Below are positions 24,616 to 33,574 of a stretch of DNA of 64,000 bases, piece by piece. Origin of the DNA: Kallipyga gabonensis (GTDB taxonomy: Bacteria; Bacillota; Clostridia; Tissierellales; Peptoniphilaceae); NCBI RefSeq assembly GCF_001286805.1, contig NZ_CXYV01000001.1:154404-218403 (forward strand), written 5' to 3'. Made by a program: the position numbers and the translations under genes. Under the pieces are notes generated by a model that was not told the DNA's origin, searched no databases, and saw only the letters and a program-made list of their open reading frames with translations. Each line of letters begins with the position of its first letter. The stretch's first letter is position 1.

Positions 24616-25575
24616 TCAGCTGGACAGCATACCGGTGAGCTCATAAACCGATTCATTGAAAACATGGGGGACACGAACAGCCTCCGAGATGGGCATGCGG
24701 AAAATATCCTGGCCATGGGAACCGATGGCAACCGCCGTCTCCCCGTCCACAAGGGCCTGGACTGCCTCGCTACCCATAATGCAAGCCAGCTTGGCATCGG
24801 TGAAGGAAGGAGATCCTCCGCGTTGAACGTGACCCAGGATGGTGATCCGGGTATCCACTCCGGTGATTTCCTTGATGGTCTTCCCCATTTCATATGGCTC
24901 CCCCACTCCTTCAGCCAGGACAATGATGTGGTGGCGTTTCCCCCGGAGCTTGCCCCGGATGATGCGGTCAGTAATCATCTGAATGTCAAAGTCATGTTCC
25001 GGGACAATGACAGACTCAGCCCCGCCTCCCAAGCCGGCGTAGAGAGCGATGTCCCCGCAATGGCGACCCATCACCTGGACAATAACGGCCCGGGCGTGGG
25101 AAGCGGAAGTATCGCGAAGCTTTCCGATGGATTCGATAACGGTCTCCACTGCCGTGTGGAAGCCGATGGTAAAGTCGGTGTAGCCCAAGTCGTTGTCGAT
25201 GGTGCAGGGAACGCCTGCCGTCATAATACCCAACTTGGAGAGGGCTTCTGCCCCTTTCATGGACCCATCACCCCCCATGACGATCAGGCCGTCGATGCCG
25301 AAGCTTTTGAGGATGTTTCTTGCCTTTGCCTGGCCTTCCGGTTTCGTGAATTCTTCAGACCGGGCGGAACCCAGGATGGTCCCCCCCTTTTGAATAATAT
25401 CCGCTACCGAGGAAACATTCATCTCATAAATATCTCCCCGCATAAGACCCTCATAACCGAAGCGGATCCCCTTGACCCGGATTCCCTTGTTTAGGGCAGT
25501 CCGGGCAATGGACCGGATGCAGGCATTCATTCCTGGAGCATCTCCTCCAGAGGTTAGCATGGCAATGGTGCGCAT
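24616..25575 (-). CDS. pfkA: ATP-dependent 6-phosphofructokinase
   Basis: Phosphorylates fructose-6-phosphate, the committed step of glycolysis. 319 residues, the standard bacterial length. It begins with the ATP loop TSGGDAPGMN and carries GGDGS at residues 101-105, where the Gly pattern indicates ATP rather than pyrophosphate as donor. The catalytic motif is TIDNDL with D127. The residue before TIDND is Cys where Gly is usual (PCTIDND for PGTIDND), a mild oddity. HVQRGGSPSF is also present. The ATG follows AAGGAGG. It sits between dnaE and pyk, probably co-transcribed with both. Confidence 0.97.
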   Translation of the reverse strand: MRTIAMLTSGGDAPGMNACIRSIARTALNKGIRVKGIRFGYEGLMRGDIYEMNVSSVADIIQKGGTILGSARSEEFTKPEGQAKARNILKSFGIDGLIVMGGDGSMKGAEALSKLGIMTAGVPCTIDNDLGYTDFTIGFHTAVETVIESIGKLRDTSASHARAVIVQVMGRHCGDIALYAGLGGGAESVIVPEHDFDIQMITDRIIRGKLRGKRHHIIVLAEGVGEPYEMGKTIKEITGVDTRITILGHVQRGGSPSFTDAKLACIMGSEAVQALVDGETAVAIGSHGQDIFRMPISEAVRVPHVFNESVYELTGMLSS

Positions 25576-25659
25576 TTGTCCTCCTTGTTTTCCTTATCTC
25601 TTTTCTTCTATTTATTTCGCTCATCGTGTCTGCCGGTTTCTTGGAAAAGTTCCCCTCTC

Positions 25660-28600
25660 CTACTGAACCACCACTCTGTCAGAACCCAGGATTTTCTGAA
25701 GGGTCTGAACCAGGTCTTCACTCCCATCGACCGAAAACTTAGGATCCATGGCCACCGCCTGTCCCCGGTCGGAAAAGTAGATCATGACGGGAAGGCGGCC
25801 AGGGTGGGCAACCAGGGCCACTTTCACCCGCTGGTAGAGGACCTTGTCCTGAGAATCCATCTTGAGGAAGACCCGACTCCTGGTCAAGCCCTCCGGCGGA
25901 TACATATCGTCCACAATAAGTTGGATCTTGTCATTCTGATATTGGAGACGGCCTACAAAAAGCAGGGGGGCATCCGTCACCAGGAGATCCTGCGTCTTTC
26001 GGAATATCCGGGGGAAAACCACCCCTTCCATGGTGCCGAAGAAGTCTTCGAACTGGACAAAGCACATCTTCTCCCCCTTCTTGGTCACCAGGTCCCGCCG
26101 GCCCCGAAGGATGCCGGCCATCTTGACAAAACGGCCGTCCAAACTCTGAACCCGGTCTTCCTGGAGGACTTCTTCCATGGAAAAGGTCACATGGGGAGCA
26201 AAACTATCTTTGTAGGGGGAAAGGGGGTGGTCGGTTAAGTAAATGCCCAATACTTTTTTTTCATACCCCAAAAGCTGATCTTTCGCATATTCCCTAATCT
26301 GTTCTTCCTCGGCCGGTGCCAGGTCCATGTCCTCAAAGAGGGAAACCTGGCCGGCCAGGTTCCGCCGGCGGGAACCAACCACAGCATCCAGGGTCGTTTC
26401 CAGGTCCACCATGAGTTGGGACCGGTGGCGGCCGAAGTCATCCATGGCCCCGGCCTTGATCAGACCCTCGACAGCCTTCCGGTTCATGGCATTCTTATCC
26501 ACGGTCAGGACCCGCCGGAGATAGTCGTCCAGGTCGGTGTAGGTCCGTCCGTCCAGGTTCCGCCCGGCAACCGTAGCATCTACTAAAGCCTTGCCTACGC
26601 CTTTGATGGCCAGGAGGCCGAAGCGGATCTTTCCTTTCTCGGCTGTAAAGTGGCCCATGGAATAGTTGACGTTGGGGCCCAGGATCTCGATCCCCATCCG
26701 CTGGCTTTCTCGGAGGTAGAGGGCCATTTTATCATAATCCCCCATGACGGAGGTTAAAAGAGCCACCATATATTCCGTGGGATGGTAGTACTTGAGGTGG
26801 GCGGTCTGCATGGCCACATAGGCGTAGGCCACGGAGTGGGACTTGTTGAAGGCGTACTTGGCGAACTCGATCATCTGGTCGTAGATTTGGTTGGCGATGT
26901 CGGCCGGGATCCCCTGGCGGACGCAGCCGGGGACAAGGTCCCCTTCTGCCAGGGTTGCTCCCTCTCCATCCAGGTTCCCATAGATGAAGGTCTTCCGGTT
27001 GTCCTCCATGACGGCCATCTTTTTCTTGGACATGGCTCGGCGGAGGTTGTCGGCCCCGCCCAGGGAGTAGCCGGCCAGCTGCTGGACCACCTGCATGACC
27101 TGCTCCTGGTAGACGATGACCCCATAGGTCGACTTGAGGATGGGTTCCAGCTTGGGGTGGAGGTAGTGAACCTTGGCGGGGTCGTGGCGGGCAGCCACAT
27201 ACTGGGGGATGTTGTCCATGGGCCCCGGACGAAAGAGCGCGTTGGCCGCCACCAGGTCCTCGAAGCGGTCGGGCCGAAGTTCCCGGAGGAAGTTCCGCAT
27301 CCCGGTGGATTCAAATTGGAAGATTCCGATGGTCTGAGCCCGGGCAAAGTCCTTGAGGACTTCAGGGTCCTGGAGGTCAATGGCGTCGATGTCGATGACC
27401 TCCCCGGTTGAGTTTTCCACCATCTCCAGGGTGTCCCGAATGACAGTCAGGTTCCGGAGACCCAGGAAGTCCATTTTCAGAAGACCCAGCTTCTCCAGCT
27501 CAGTCATGTTGTACTGGGTGGTCACCTGGTCCTTGGACCGGGAGAGGGGGACGAAGTGGTCGACCGCCTCCCCGGCGATAAGGACGCCGGCTGCATGAGT
27601 GGAGGTGTGGCGGGGGGTTCCCTCCAATTCCCGGGCCAGATCGATGAGCCGGTGGCTTTCAGGATCCTCCTGGTAGATCTTCTTGAAGTCAGGATCCTCT
27701 TGTATAGCTTCATTAAGGGTGATTTTCAGGGTGTCAGGGACGGCCTTGGCCACCCGGTCCACCCGGGACAGGGGGATGTCCATGACCCGGCCCACGTCCC
27801 GGATGGCGTTCTTGGCCGCCATGGTCCCGAAGGTGACGATCTGGGCGACATGGTCTTCCCCATATTTTTCTTTGACATAATCGATCACTTCATCCCGGCG
27901 GACGTAGTCGAAGTCGATGTCGATGTCCGGCATGGAGACCCGGTCAGGGTTGAGGAAGCGTTCAAAGAGGAGGTCATATTTGAGGGGGTCAATGTTGGTA
28001 ATGGTGAGGGCATAGGAAACGATGGAGCCTGCAGCCGACCCCCTGCCCGGACCCACTGCAATTCCGTGGGACTTGGCATGAGCAACAAAGTCTCGAACAA
28101 TGAGGAAGTAGTCCACATAGCCCATGGATTCGATGACATCTATCTCGTGGCGAGCCCGGGTCCTGGCCTCTTCGTAGCGAGCCTGCCTTTCCGCCGGCCC
28201 CCGCGCGTAGCGGTCCTCAATCCCCTCCATAACCAGACGCTCAAAGTGGGCGACATTGGTTTCCCCGGTGGGGATGTCAAAGTGGGGCAGGTGGAGCTGG
28301 TGGAAGATAATCTCCACCCGGCAGCGGTCGGCGATCTTTTGGGTATTTTCCAGAGCTCCTTCGTAGTCATCGAAGAGGTCCCCCATTTCCTCATAAGATT
28401 TGACGTAAAAGTCATCCGAGGGGAACTTCATCCGGTCGGTCTGGGACAGGGTCTTCCCCGTCTGAATGCAGAGGAGGGCATCATGGGCCCGGGCATCCTC
28501 CCGCCGGAGGTAGTGGCAGTCGTTGGTTGCCACCAAAGGGATCCCCGTCTCCCGGGAGATCTTGGCAAAAGTCCGGGCGATGAGAGCTTCTTCCCGGATT

Positions 28601-29127
28601 CCATGGTCCTGGATTTCCAGGAAGAAATTATTCTTGCCGAAGATTTCCCGGTATTCCTGAGCCGTTTCCACCGCCTTTTCATAGGAAGAATCCAGAGCCC
28701 TTTGGGCACACTCCCCCTGAATACAGGCGGAGAGGGCAATCAGTCCCTGGGCGTGGGCACGAAGGATAGCCTTATCTACGTGGGGCCTGCCATGGTGGTA
28801 GCCCTTGATATAGCCTGAAGAGACGATTTTGATGAGGTTATGGTAGCCTTCATTATTTTCGGCAAGAAGAACCAAGTGGTAACGGTCCCGGGTGGAAAAG
28901 TCCTCCTGGTTCTCCGCTACATAGACTTCGCAGCCGATGATGGGGTTGATCCCTCGTTTTTTGGCCGCCTCATAAAACTGGATGGCTCCGAACATATTGC
29001 CGTGGTCGGTGATGGCAACCGAATCCATGCCCTGGTCCAGGCAGAGATCCATTAGGTCGTCAATCTTGCAAAAGCCATCCAGCAAGGAATAGGGGGTATG
29101 CAAGTGTAAGTGGACAAACTTTCCCAT
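25660..29127 (-). CDS. dnaE: DNA polymerase III alpha subunit (DnaE type)
   Basis: A 1155-residue C-family replicative polymerase. It has an N-terminal PHP domain (HLHLHTPYSLLDG, AITDHGNMFGA), catalytic-palm aspartates in SMPDIDIDFDYVRRDE, a helix-hairpin-helix region and a C-terminal OB-fold (VKMAGILRGRRDLVTKKGEKMCFVQFED). It lacks the inserted exonuclease of PolC, so it is the DnaE-type enzyme. In Firmicutes that enzyme usually acts in primer extension beside PolC. The ATG has GAGGAGGAAGGA. A strong terminator hairpin lies only 13 bases upstream of this ATG, leaving no room for a promoter between them (see findings). Confidence 0.97.
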   Translation of the reverse strand: MGKFVHLHLHTPYSLLDGFCKIDDLMDLCLDQGMDSVAITDHGNMFGAIQFYEAAKKRGINPIIGCEVYVAENQEDFSTRDRYHLVLLAENNEGYHNLIKIVSSGYIKGYHHGRPHVDKAILRAHAQGLIALSACIQGECAQRALDSSYEKAVETAQEYREIFGKNNFFLEIQDHGIREEALIARTFAKISRETGIPLVATNDCHYLRREDARAHDALLCIQTGKTLSQTDRMKFPSDDFYVKSYEEMGDLFDDYEGALENTQKIADRCRVEIIFHQLHLPHFDIPTGETNVAHFERLVMEGIEDRYARGPAERQARYEEARTRARHEIDVIESMGYVDYFLIVRDFVAHAKSHGIAVGPGRGSAAGSIVSYALTITNIDPLKYDLLFERFLNPDRVSMPDIDIDFDYVRRDEVIDYVKEKYGEDHVAQIVTFGTMAAKNAIRDVGRVMDIPLSRVDRVAKAVPDTLKITLNEAIQEDPDFKKIYQEDPESHRLIDLARELEGTPRHTSTHAAGVLIAGEAVDHFVPLSRSKDQVTTQYNMTELEKLGLLKMDFLGLRNLTVIRDTLEMVENSTGEVIDIDAIDLQDPEVLKDFARAQTIGIFQFESTGMRNFLRELRPDRFEDLVAANALFRPGPMDNIPQYVAARHDPAKVHYLHPKLEPILKSTYGVIVYQEQVMQVVQQLAGYSLGGADNLRRAMSKKKMAVMEDNRKTFIYGNLDGEGATLAEGDLVPGCVRQGIPADIANQIYDQMIEFAKYAFNKSHSVAYAYVAMQTAHLKYYHPTEYMVALLTSVMGDYDKMALYLRESQRMGIEILGPNVNYSMGHFTAEKGKIRFGLLAIKGVGKALVDATVAGRNLDGRTYTDLDDYLRRVLTVDKNAMNRKAVEGLIKAGAMDDFGRHRSQLMVDLETTLDAVVGSRRRNLAGQVSLFEDMDLAPAEEEQIREYAKDQLLGYEKKVLGIYLTDHPLSPYKDSFAPHVTFSMEEVLQEDRVQSLDGRFVKMAGILRGRRDLVTKKGEKMCFVQFEDFFGTMEGVVFPRIFRKTQDLLVTDAPLLFVGRLQYQNDKIQLIVDDMYPPEGLTRSRVFLKMDSQDKVLYQRVKVALVAHPGRLPVMIYFSDRGQAVAMDPKFSVDGSEDLVQTLQKILGSDRVVVQ

Positions 29128-29140
29128 TCCTTCCTCCTCT

Positions 29141-29165
29141 CAAAAAGGGGCCTTCCTGAGGCCCC
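29141..29165 (-). terminator. Terminator/attenuator hairpin directly before dnaE
   Basis: GGGGCCT (29147-29153 on plus) pairs with AGGCCCC (29159-29165) around a 5-base loop. The minus-strand product ends in TTTTTG. The dnaE ribosome site begins immediately after the T-run. Confidence 0.85.
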
Positions 29166-29185
29166 GTTAGTTCATGTCATCTCAT

Positions 29186-29584
29186 TCAGGTTCTTTTTTC
29201 CATTTCATGCTTGCAGTGGGGGCAGCGAACCTTGACCTTCCCCTTCCCCTTGGGCACCCGGAGTTCCTTGCCACAGGAAGGGCAGGCAAAATAGCGGTAG
29301 CCCCCCTCGCCGAAAAGCCGGCGACGGTAGCGGGTCACCCCCTTGCGGAGGCCCATAGTCTTCCGGAGAAAAGCGGCATTTTCCCGCGACCGCTTGTCAA
29401 TATCCCGGGAAAGGGACCGGTAAAAGGCATAAAAAGCCAGAGCTAAAGATAAACCGGATAGGGCCTGACTCTTGAAAATGAGGATATTCAAGAGGATGAG
29501 GACGATGGCAAAGCCGGTGATGAATTGGTTGAGGGGGTCGCCGATATAGCGTCCCGCCATCCATTGTTGCAATTTTTCCTTCAA
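29186..29584 (-). CDS. Small membrane protein with C-terminal zinc ribbon
   Basis: About 132 residues. Two adjacent hydrophobic helices (FITGFAIVLILLNILIF and LSGLSLALAFYAFY) are followed by a basic linker and a C-terminal zinc ribbon, ACPSCGKEL...VRCPHCKHE. This architecture is widespread in Firmicutes without a known function. No ATG has a usable ribosome site. The TTG at 29584 lies 6 bases from AAGGA and is preferred to the TTG at 29623. It follows cobB by about 54 bases and ends just before a terminator. Confidence 0.75.
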   Translation of the reverse strand: MKEKLQQWMAGRYIGDPLNQFITGFAIVLILLNILIFKSQALSGLSLALAFYAFYRSLSRDIDKRSRENAAFLRKTMGLRKGVTRYRRRLFGEGGYRYFACPSCGKELRVPKGKGKVKVRCPHCKHEMEKRT

Positions 29585-29638
29585 TGTAATTCCTTCTCTC
29601 TTCCTTACATCCCACTTTTTCAAGGGGATAGTATGGGA

Positions 29639-30379
29639 TTAATTGCCTATAGCAGGCAGGATTTCCGCAATATCGCCGTGGAGGACGTAGTCCGCCCGAT
29701 GGTCAGCCGGAGTGGCTTCCCGGTTGATGAGAATCATCCGGTCTCCCCGATAATAATTGAGGAGCCCGGCCGCCGGATAGACCACCAGGGAGGTTCCTCC
29801 GACAATAAAGGTGTCGCAGGAAGCGATGGCTTCGATGGCTTGACTGAAGGCCACTTGGGGAAGGGCCTCTCCGTACAGAGTCACCGCCGCCCGAACATCA
29901 TGGCCACAGCGTGGGCAGGGATAACGACCCTTTCCTGCCATAAAATCCTCTGTGGGAACCTGATGACCGCAGTGGGGGCAGTAGATGTCGTGCATATTTC
30001 CGTGGACCTCATAGACCTTACGGGATCCGGCTCTTTGATGGAGACCATCTATATTTTGAGTGATCACCGCTGAAAGCTTCCCTTCCTTCTCCCACTTGGC
30101 CAGCTGGAGGTGGGCTCCCGAAGGGGGAACCTGATAGGATCGGTAGCATTCCCGGGTGAAGTCGGCAAAGCCGTCCGGGTCATCCATGCAAAATTCATGG
30201 GAAAAATAATATTCCGGTGGGTAGGGGCGGTTGGTTTTTTGATGGTAGAGGCCATTGGGGGAACGGAAGTCCGGGATTCCGGAGGCCGTAGAAACCCCTG
30301 CCCCACCAAAAAACACGATGTTTTGGGCTTGATCAATAATCGCCTTGACTTCTTCAATCGTGGATTCTTTTCCTTTCAT
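29639..30379 (-). CDS. cobB: NAD-dependent protein deacylase (sirtuin, CobB/SIR2 family)
   Basis: Removes acyl groups from protein lysines using NAD. 246 residues. It shows FFGGAGVSTASGIPDFRS (NAD binding), TQNIDGLHQRAG, the catalytic histidine in VYEVHGN, the zinc ligands CPHC and CPRC, and VVGTSLVVYPAAG-like GGTSLVVYPA. The ATG overlaps the deoC stop (ATGA), with GGAGG placed inside deoC. It belongs to the pgi-deoC-cobB run. Possible targets are acetyl-, propionyl- or butyryl-lysines arising from the acyl-CoA metabolism encoded further right; that link is inference. Confidence 0.95.
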   Translation of the reverse strand: MKGKESTIEEVKAIIDQAQNIVFFGGAGVSTASGIPDFRSPNGLYHQKTNRPYPPEYYFSHEFCMDDPDGFADFTRECYRSYQVPPSGAHLQLAKWEKEGKLSAVITQNIDGLHQRAGSRKVYEVHGNMHDIYCPHCGHQVPTEDFMAGKGRYPCPRCGHDVRAAVTLYGEALPQVAFSQAIEAIASCDTFIVGGTSLVVYPAAGLLNYYRGDRMILINREATPADHRADYVLHGDIAEILPAIGN

Positions 30380-31029
30380 GAGGGATCCTCCTTTGAAACG
30401 ATGGCGATGCCGGCGGAAGCCCCGATCCGGTCTGCTCCGGCCTCAATCATGGCCAGAGCCTCTTCTCGGCTATGGATCCCACCGGAAGCTTTGACCTTGG
30501 CCCTGTCGCCCACGGTTTCTTTCATGAGTCGGACATCCTCGATCCGGGCTCCGCCTGTGGAGAATCCGGTTGAGGTCTTGACAAAATCCGCCCCGGCCCG
30601 GAGAGCCGCCCGGCAGACCTCTACTTTTTCCGGATCCGTAAGAAGGCAGGTCTCCATGATGACCTTGAGGGTCTTGTTCCCGCAGGCCTCCTTCAAGGCC
30701 CGGATTTCCCCCTCCACATAGGCCATGTCTCCCGACTTGACTTTGCCGATGTTGATGACCATGTCGATCTCATCCGCCCCGTCTTGAATGGCCTGGCGGG
30801 TCTCAAAGACCTTGGCCGGGGTGGACATGGCCCCCAGGGGAAAGCCCACCACGGAGCAGGTCAGGACGTCCGACCCCTTAAGCCGGTCATGGACCCGGGC
30901 GACGTTGGCAGAGTTGACGCAGCAGGACCGGAAGCCGTATTCCAGAGCTTCCCGGCAGAGGCGGTCGATGGCCCCGTCGTCGGCATCCGGCTTGAGGAGA
31001 GTGTGGTCGATGGCCTTGGCCAGGTCCAT
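30376..31029 (-). CDS. deoC: Deoxyribose-phosphate aldolase
   Basis: Cleaves 2-deoxyribose-5-phosphate to glyceraldehyde-3-phosphate and acetaldehyde. About 217 residues from the chosen ATG, the usual family length. DHTLLKPDA at the start, CSVVGFPLGA, the Schiff-base lysine in DFVKTSTGFSTGGA and the second lysine in VKASGGI are all present. The ATG at 31029 has AAGG about 9 bases upstream. An ATG at 31050 inside the pgi end is an alternative with a weaker site. It is packed between pgi and cobB, giving nucleoside-sugar salvage into glycolysis. Confidence 0.95.
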   Translation of the reverse strand: MDLAKAIDHTLLKPDADDGAIDRLCREALEYGFRSCCVNSANVARVHDRLKGSDVLTCSVVGFPLGAMSTPAKVFETRQAIQDGADEIDMVINIGKVKSGDMAYVEGEIRALKEACGNKTLKVIMETCLLTDPEKVEVCRAALRAGADFVKTSTGFSTGGARIEDVRLMKETVGDRAKVKASGGIHSREEALAMIEAGADRIGASAGIAIVSKEDPS

Positions 31030-31039
31030 ATTGCTAGCC

Positions 31040-32320
31040 TTAGTTTTCATAGCCGGGCTTTCCCAGGAGCTTGAACATATTGGCCTTGTAAAATTCCACA
31101 CCAGGCTGGTTAAAGGGGTTAACCCCCAGCATATAGCCCGAAACCCCAACAGCCACTTCAAAGAAGTAAATCAGCTGGCCCATGACCTCCGGTGTCCATT
31201 CCTCCAGCTCCAGGTAAATATTGGGTACCTGACCATCCACATGGGCCTGGAGGGTGCCCAGCATGGCATTGCGGTTGATCTCGTGGAGGTCGCGGCCGGC
31301 CAGGTAGTTGAGTTTATCATCATTATCGTCGTCAGAAGGAATCAGAACTTCTTTCCCTGCCTTCTTGATCCAGAGGACGGTTTCAAAATGAATCCGGGGA
31401 CCTTCCTGGATCCACTGGCCCAGGGAATGGAGGTCAGTCGTGTTCATGACAGAAGCCGGGAATAGGCCCTTGCCGTCCTTACCCTCCGATTCTCCATAAA
31501 GTTGTTTCCACCATTCCTGGAAATACTTGAGGAAGGGTTCATAGCCCACCAGGATTTCCATGAACTTGCCCTGGTCGACCATGACATTCCGCATAGCGGC
31601 GTATTGGAGAGCAGGGTTCTTATCAAAGTCTTCATTCAGGTAAAGGTCCATCCCTTTTTGGGCACCGGCCATAAGGGCATCGATGTCGATGCCGGCTACA
31701 GCGATGGGCAAGAGGCCGACCGCGGTGAGGACGGTGAAACGCCCACCCACATCATCCGGAACGACAAATTCTTCATAGCCACTCCGGTCGGCCAGGTTTT
31801 TCAGGGCTCCTCTTGCCCGGTCAGTGGTAACGAAAATCCGGTCTTTCAGCCCTTCCTTCCCCACTTTTTCTTCCAGGAGGTCCCGGAAGAGACGGAAGGC
31901 CAAACCGGGTTCAGTCGTCGTTCCGGACTTGGAGATGACGTTGATGGAGAAGTCCTTATCTTGCAAATAGTCCAAAAGCTGGGCGGTGACTTCCGTTGAC
32001 ATATGGTTGCCGGCATAAACCACCTGGACCTTGCCCTTTTCATAGATGGGTGAAAAGGCCTCGATAACGGCTCGGGCTCCCAAGTAGGATCCGCCGATTC
32101 CAATGACCACCAGGACCTGGGAGTGGCCCTGGATCTTCTTGGCGGCTTCCTTGATCCGCCGGTATTCGTCTTTGTCATAATCTTGGGGAAGTTTAATCCA
32201 TCCGGTAAAATCGGACCCCTCCCCTTTTCCCGTAACCAGGGTACGGAGAGCATTCAGAGCCCGGTCTTTTTTTTCTTGACACTCCCGGTCGAATCCTGCA
32301 TTTGAAAAATCAATCTTCAT
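31040..32320 (-). CDS. pgi: Glucose-6-phosphate isomerase
   Basis: Interconverts glucose-6-phosphate and fructose-6-phosphate. 426 residues, close to the short Firmicute form. Signature motifs are VIGIGGSYLGARA, SKSGTTTEPGLAF and, near the C-terminus, the catalytic region FNQPGVEFYKAN. The ATG has AAGGAGG. It is preceded by a 72-base gap that contains a GC-rich hairpin but no clear promoter, so it may be read from the phosphatase gene upstream. Confidence 0.96.
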   Translation of the reverse strand: MKIDFSNAGFDRECQEKKDRALNALRTLVTGKGEGSDFTGWIKLPQDYDKDEYRRIKEAAKKIQGHSQVLVVIGIGGSYLGARAVIEAFSPIYEKGKVQVVYAGNHMSTEVTAQLLDYLQDKDFSINVISKSGTTTEPGLAFRLFRDLLEEKVGKEGLKDRIFVTTDRARGALKNLADRSGYEEFVVPDDVGGRFTVLTAVGLLPIAVAGIDIDALMAGAQKGMDLYLNEDFDKNPALQYAAMRNVMVDQGKFMEILVGYEPFLKYFQEWWKQLYGESEGKDGKGLFPASVMNTTDLHSLGQWIQEGPRIHFETVLWIKKAGKEVLIPSDDDNDDKLNYLAGRDLHEINRNAMLGTLQAHVDGQVPNIYLELEEWTPEVMGQLIYFFEVAVGVSGYMLGVNPFNQPGVEFYKANMFKLLGKPGYEN

Positions 32321-32392
32321 GGGGCCTCCTTGGTTTTTTCGGTCGGGCCGGCGGCCTGCCCCCCGGCCTCTTCATGGTAGAAATTCATTCCC

Positions 32393-33490
32393 TCAATCCA
32401 GGCAATCCACCTGAAGGAGGGCAATATCATCCTTTTGATTTCCTGACCGGAAATCAGTGATGGTTTGAGCAATAGTATCCAGCATAAAAAGTCCTGAGTT
32501 CCGAACCAAATCCATTAGGCGGTCAGTGCCAAAGGGCTCACCGGCCTCGTTCATGGTCTCGGTTGCTCCGTCCGTATAAAAGAGGAAGCGGTCGTTGGTC
32601 CGATAAACCAGCCGGTGCTGTTGGTAACGATGTTGGTCAAAAAGTGGGGAAATGAACATTCCTCTGGCCCGGATTTCCTCCACCTTTTCCTGCCTTTTCA
32701 AAAGGGGGAAGGCATTGTGACCGGCATTCGCATAGGTCATGGTATGGTTTTGTGTATCAAATAAGGCATAAAAGATGGTGAAATACTGGTCATCGGAAAT
32801 GGAAATTTCTGTAAATCGACTCCTGAGTGAATCCAATACCTTGCCGGGCTGGCGGATCTTTTCTTCTTTTAGAATGGACCGCATGGCCTGGCGCACGAAC
32901 ATGGTCAAGATGGAGGCGGAGATTCCATGCCCGACCACATCGGAAATATAAAGAGCGATCTTGCCCTGGCCCAAGGGGACCAGGTCGAAAAAGTCGCCGG
33001 AAAGCTCGTTGTTGGGGTAGTAGCGGGAATTAAAGCGAAGGGGGCCATAAGCCGTCAGTGAAGGCAACATGTCCTCCTGAAGGGAACGGGCAAAGTTCAT
33101 CTCTCGGGAAATGCGAAGCTGGTCGCCGAAAAGCTGAGTGGTAAATTGGGATTGACGAGTGATGTCCCGAAAAACCTGGACCACTTGAATGACCTGCCCC
33201 CCCTCGATTACGGGAGAGCAGGTAAGGGAATAGACGGTTGGACCAATGCAAAGTTCCGTCCGATAAGCCTGACCATCCCGAAATACCCTCTTGGCATTCA
33301 CCAGGGGAAAGGATTTTTTCAGATGAGGAGCTCGGACCAGCCTGGAAACCATAGACCGATTTTCATAGACGATCTCTAACTTGCGGTTGACAACTCGAAT
33401 GGCATCTTCCATAGCATCAAGCCAGCTAAAGGCGGGATTCTCTTCCGCCATAACCGAATGAATGAGGTTTTTTTCCGGATTTTTCCCCAT
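32393..33490 (-). CDS. PAS-domain PP2C-type (RsbU/SpoIIE) serine phosphatase
   Basis: About 365 residues. An N-terminal PAS-like domain (AMEDAIRVVNRKLEIVYENRSM, ending VVQVFRDITRQ) joins a SpoIIE/RsbU phosphatase domain. The metal-binding motifs are ELSGDFFDLVPL, YISDVVGHGISAS, TYANAGHNAFPL and LFYTDGATET. Such enzymes dephosphorylate anti-sigma antagonists in partner-switching systems, but no antagonist or sigma gene lies beside it. The ATG at 33490 has GGAGGAGG and is preferred to an upstream ATG at 33511. The PAS domain could sense redox or small ligands; the partner is unknown. Confidence 0.88.
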   Translation of the reverse strand: MGKNPEKNLIHSVMAEENPAFSWLDAMEDAIRVVNRKLEIVYENRSMVSRLVRAPHLKKSFPLVNAKRVFRDGQAYRTELCIGPTVYSLTCSPVIEGGQVIQVVQVFRDITRQSQFTTQLFGDQLRISREMNFARSLQEDMLPSLTAYGPLRFNSRYYPNNELSGDFFDLVPLGQGKIALYISDVVGHGISASILTMFVRQAMRSILKEEKIRQPGKVLDSLRSRFTEISISDDQYFTIFYALFDTQNHTMTYANAGHNAFPLLKRQEKVEEIRARGMFISPLFDQHRYQQHRLVYRTNDRFLFYTDGATETMNEAGEPFGTDRLMDLVRNSGLFMLDTIAQTITDFRSGNQKDDIALLQVDCLD

Positions 33491-33534
33491 GGAGGCCCTC
33501 CTCCCTGACATCTTAACTTTTCAATACAGCTTTT

Positions 33535-33543
33535 ATTCTACCA
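33535..33543 (-). promoter_or_regulatory. Extended -10 promoter for the PP2C phosphatase
   Basis: TGGTAGAAT on the minus strand, 44 bases upstream of the ATG and without a clear -35. Confidence 0.5.
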
Positions 33544-33574
33544 TAGATCAGTCAACTTATTGAAGGCCACTTGT

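Noticed and set aside
32345..32375. A terminator between the PP2C phosphatase gene and pgi
   Set aside because: A GGCCGG/CCGGCC hairpin is present but the minus-strand exit is A-rich, not T-rich.
32393..33490. Evidence for sporulation from the SpoIIE-type domain
   Set aside because: The protein lacks the membrane region of SpoIIE and has a PAS domain. RsbU-like phosphatases are common in non-sporulating bacteria.
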